Part shown: one piece after another, positions 64,000-64,000 of the stretch | Layout of the letters: each line of letters starts with the position of its first letter | Numbering within the stretch: position 1 is the stretch's first letter | Origin: Flagellimonas yonaguniensis | GTDB taxonomy: Bacteria; Bacteroidota; Bacteroidia; Flavobacteriales; Flavobacteriaceae | NCBI RefSeq assembly: GCF_029193885.1 | Contig: NZ_JARFVB010000012.1 | Coordinates: 50,887-114,886 of the forward strand | Reading direction: 5' to 3' | DNA length: 64,000 bases | Notes under the pieces: generated by a model | Told to the model about the DNA's origin: nothing | Database searches by the model: none | Seen by the model: only the letters and a program-made list of their open reading frames with translations | Translations under genes and position numbers: made by a program

Positions 64000-64000
64000 G

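Overview
The window looks like ordinary chromosome from a marine-type member of the Flavobacteriaceae (Bacteroidota), perhaps near Allomuricauda/Flagellimonas; the genus is a guess from gene content. Signs of the phylum: there are no clear Shine-Dalgarno sequences, many genes are preceded by the Bacteroidota promoter -7 motif TAnnTTTG, and there are many lipoproteins and a TonB-dependent receptor with a carboxypeptidase-regulatory-like N-terminal domain. Families restricted to Bacteroidota (DUF6452, DUF6048, Bacteroidota-type YidC, bacillithiol enzyme BshC) also occur. No phage, insertion sequence, CRISPR array or tRNA gene was seen. No gap between genes exceeds 300 bases.

Layout. 1-2.5 kb: end of a probable sigma-factor operon with an anti-sigma-like protein and two surface beta-repeat proteins. 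2.5-9.2 kb: MFS transporter, M48 lipoprotein protease, GH31 alpha-glucosidase and glycogen branching enzyme GlgB, all on the minus strand. 9.3-13.3 kb: collagen-like lipoprotein, two MsrB repair enzymes, a DinB-like protein, lipoamide dehydrogenase and a DUF3817 protein. 13.2-15 kb: AroQ and two small outer-membrane barrels. 15-20.8 kb: XerD, type II NADH dehydrogenase, an ECF sigma factor with a membrane partner, PlsC-like acyltransferase, Nudix hydrolase and a lipoprotein cyclophilin. 20.8-25.4 kb: DoxX-like protein, TonB receptor, TRIC-like channel and RDD protein. 25.5-31.6 kb: SpoIIM-like, membrane protein, DUF4129, DUF4350, MoxR ATPase and DUF58, a compact cluster of unknown function. 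31.8-34.5 kb: YfiM-like protein, nitronate monooxygenase family protein and MnmA. 34.7-41.7 kb: four-domain fasciclin lipoprotein, YidC, CTP synthase, DUF3820 and a Tat-exported TIM-barrel isomerase. 41.7-46.3 kb: an overlapping operon guaA - LysM/periplasmic-binding protein - OsmC - DUF922. 46.5-55.4 kb: beta-phosphoglucomutase, BshC, M14 peptidase, an outer-membrane-associated protein, LD-carboxypeptidase and ornithine aminotransferase. 55.6-58.7 kb: RlmD, DUF6452, DUF6048 and a glyoxalase-fold protein. 58.8-63.8 kb: RlmL-type methyltransferase, ZIP transporter, GT39 glycosyltransferase, PAP2 phosphatase and hemolysin III. The window ends in a minus-strand 5S rRNA, the tail of an rRNA operon lying beyond it.

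The genes are mostly housekeeping (nucleotides, tRNA/rRNA modification, membrane insertion, envelope). The strongest candidate for an undescribed system is the 24.7-31.6 kb RDD/SpoIIM/DUF4129/DUF4350/MoxR/DUF58 cluster, whose parts are known families but whose joint job is not established. Other points of interest are a palindromic two-way promoter at 60.03 kb, divergent overlapping start codons at 20.04 kb, a perfect inverted repeat before the TonB receptor, start-proximal promoter motifs suggesting leaderless mRNAs, and two related intergenic palindromic repeats.
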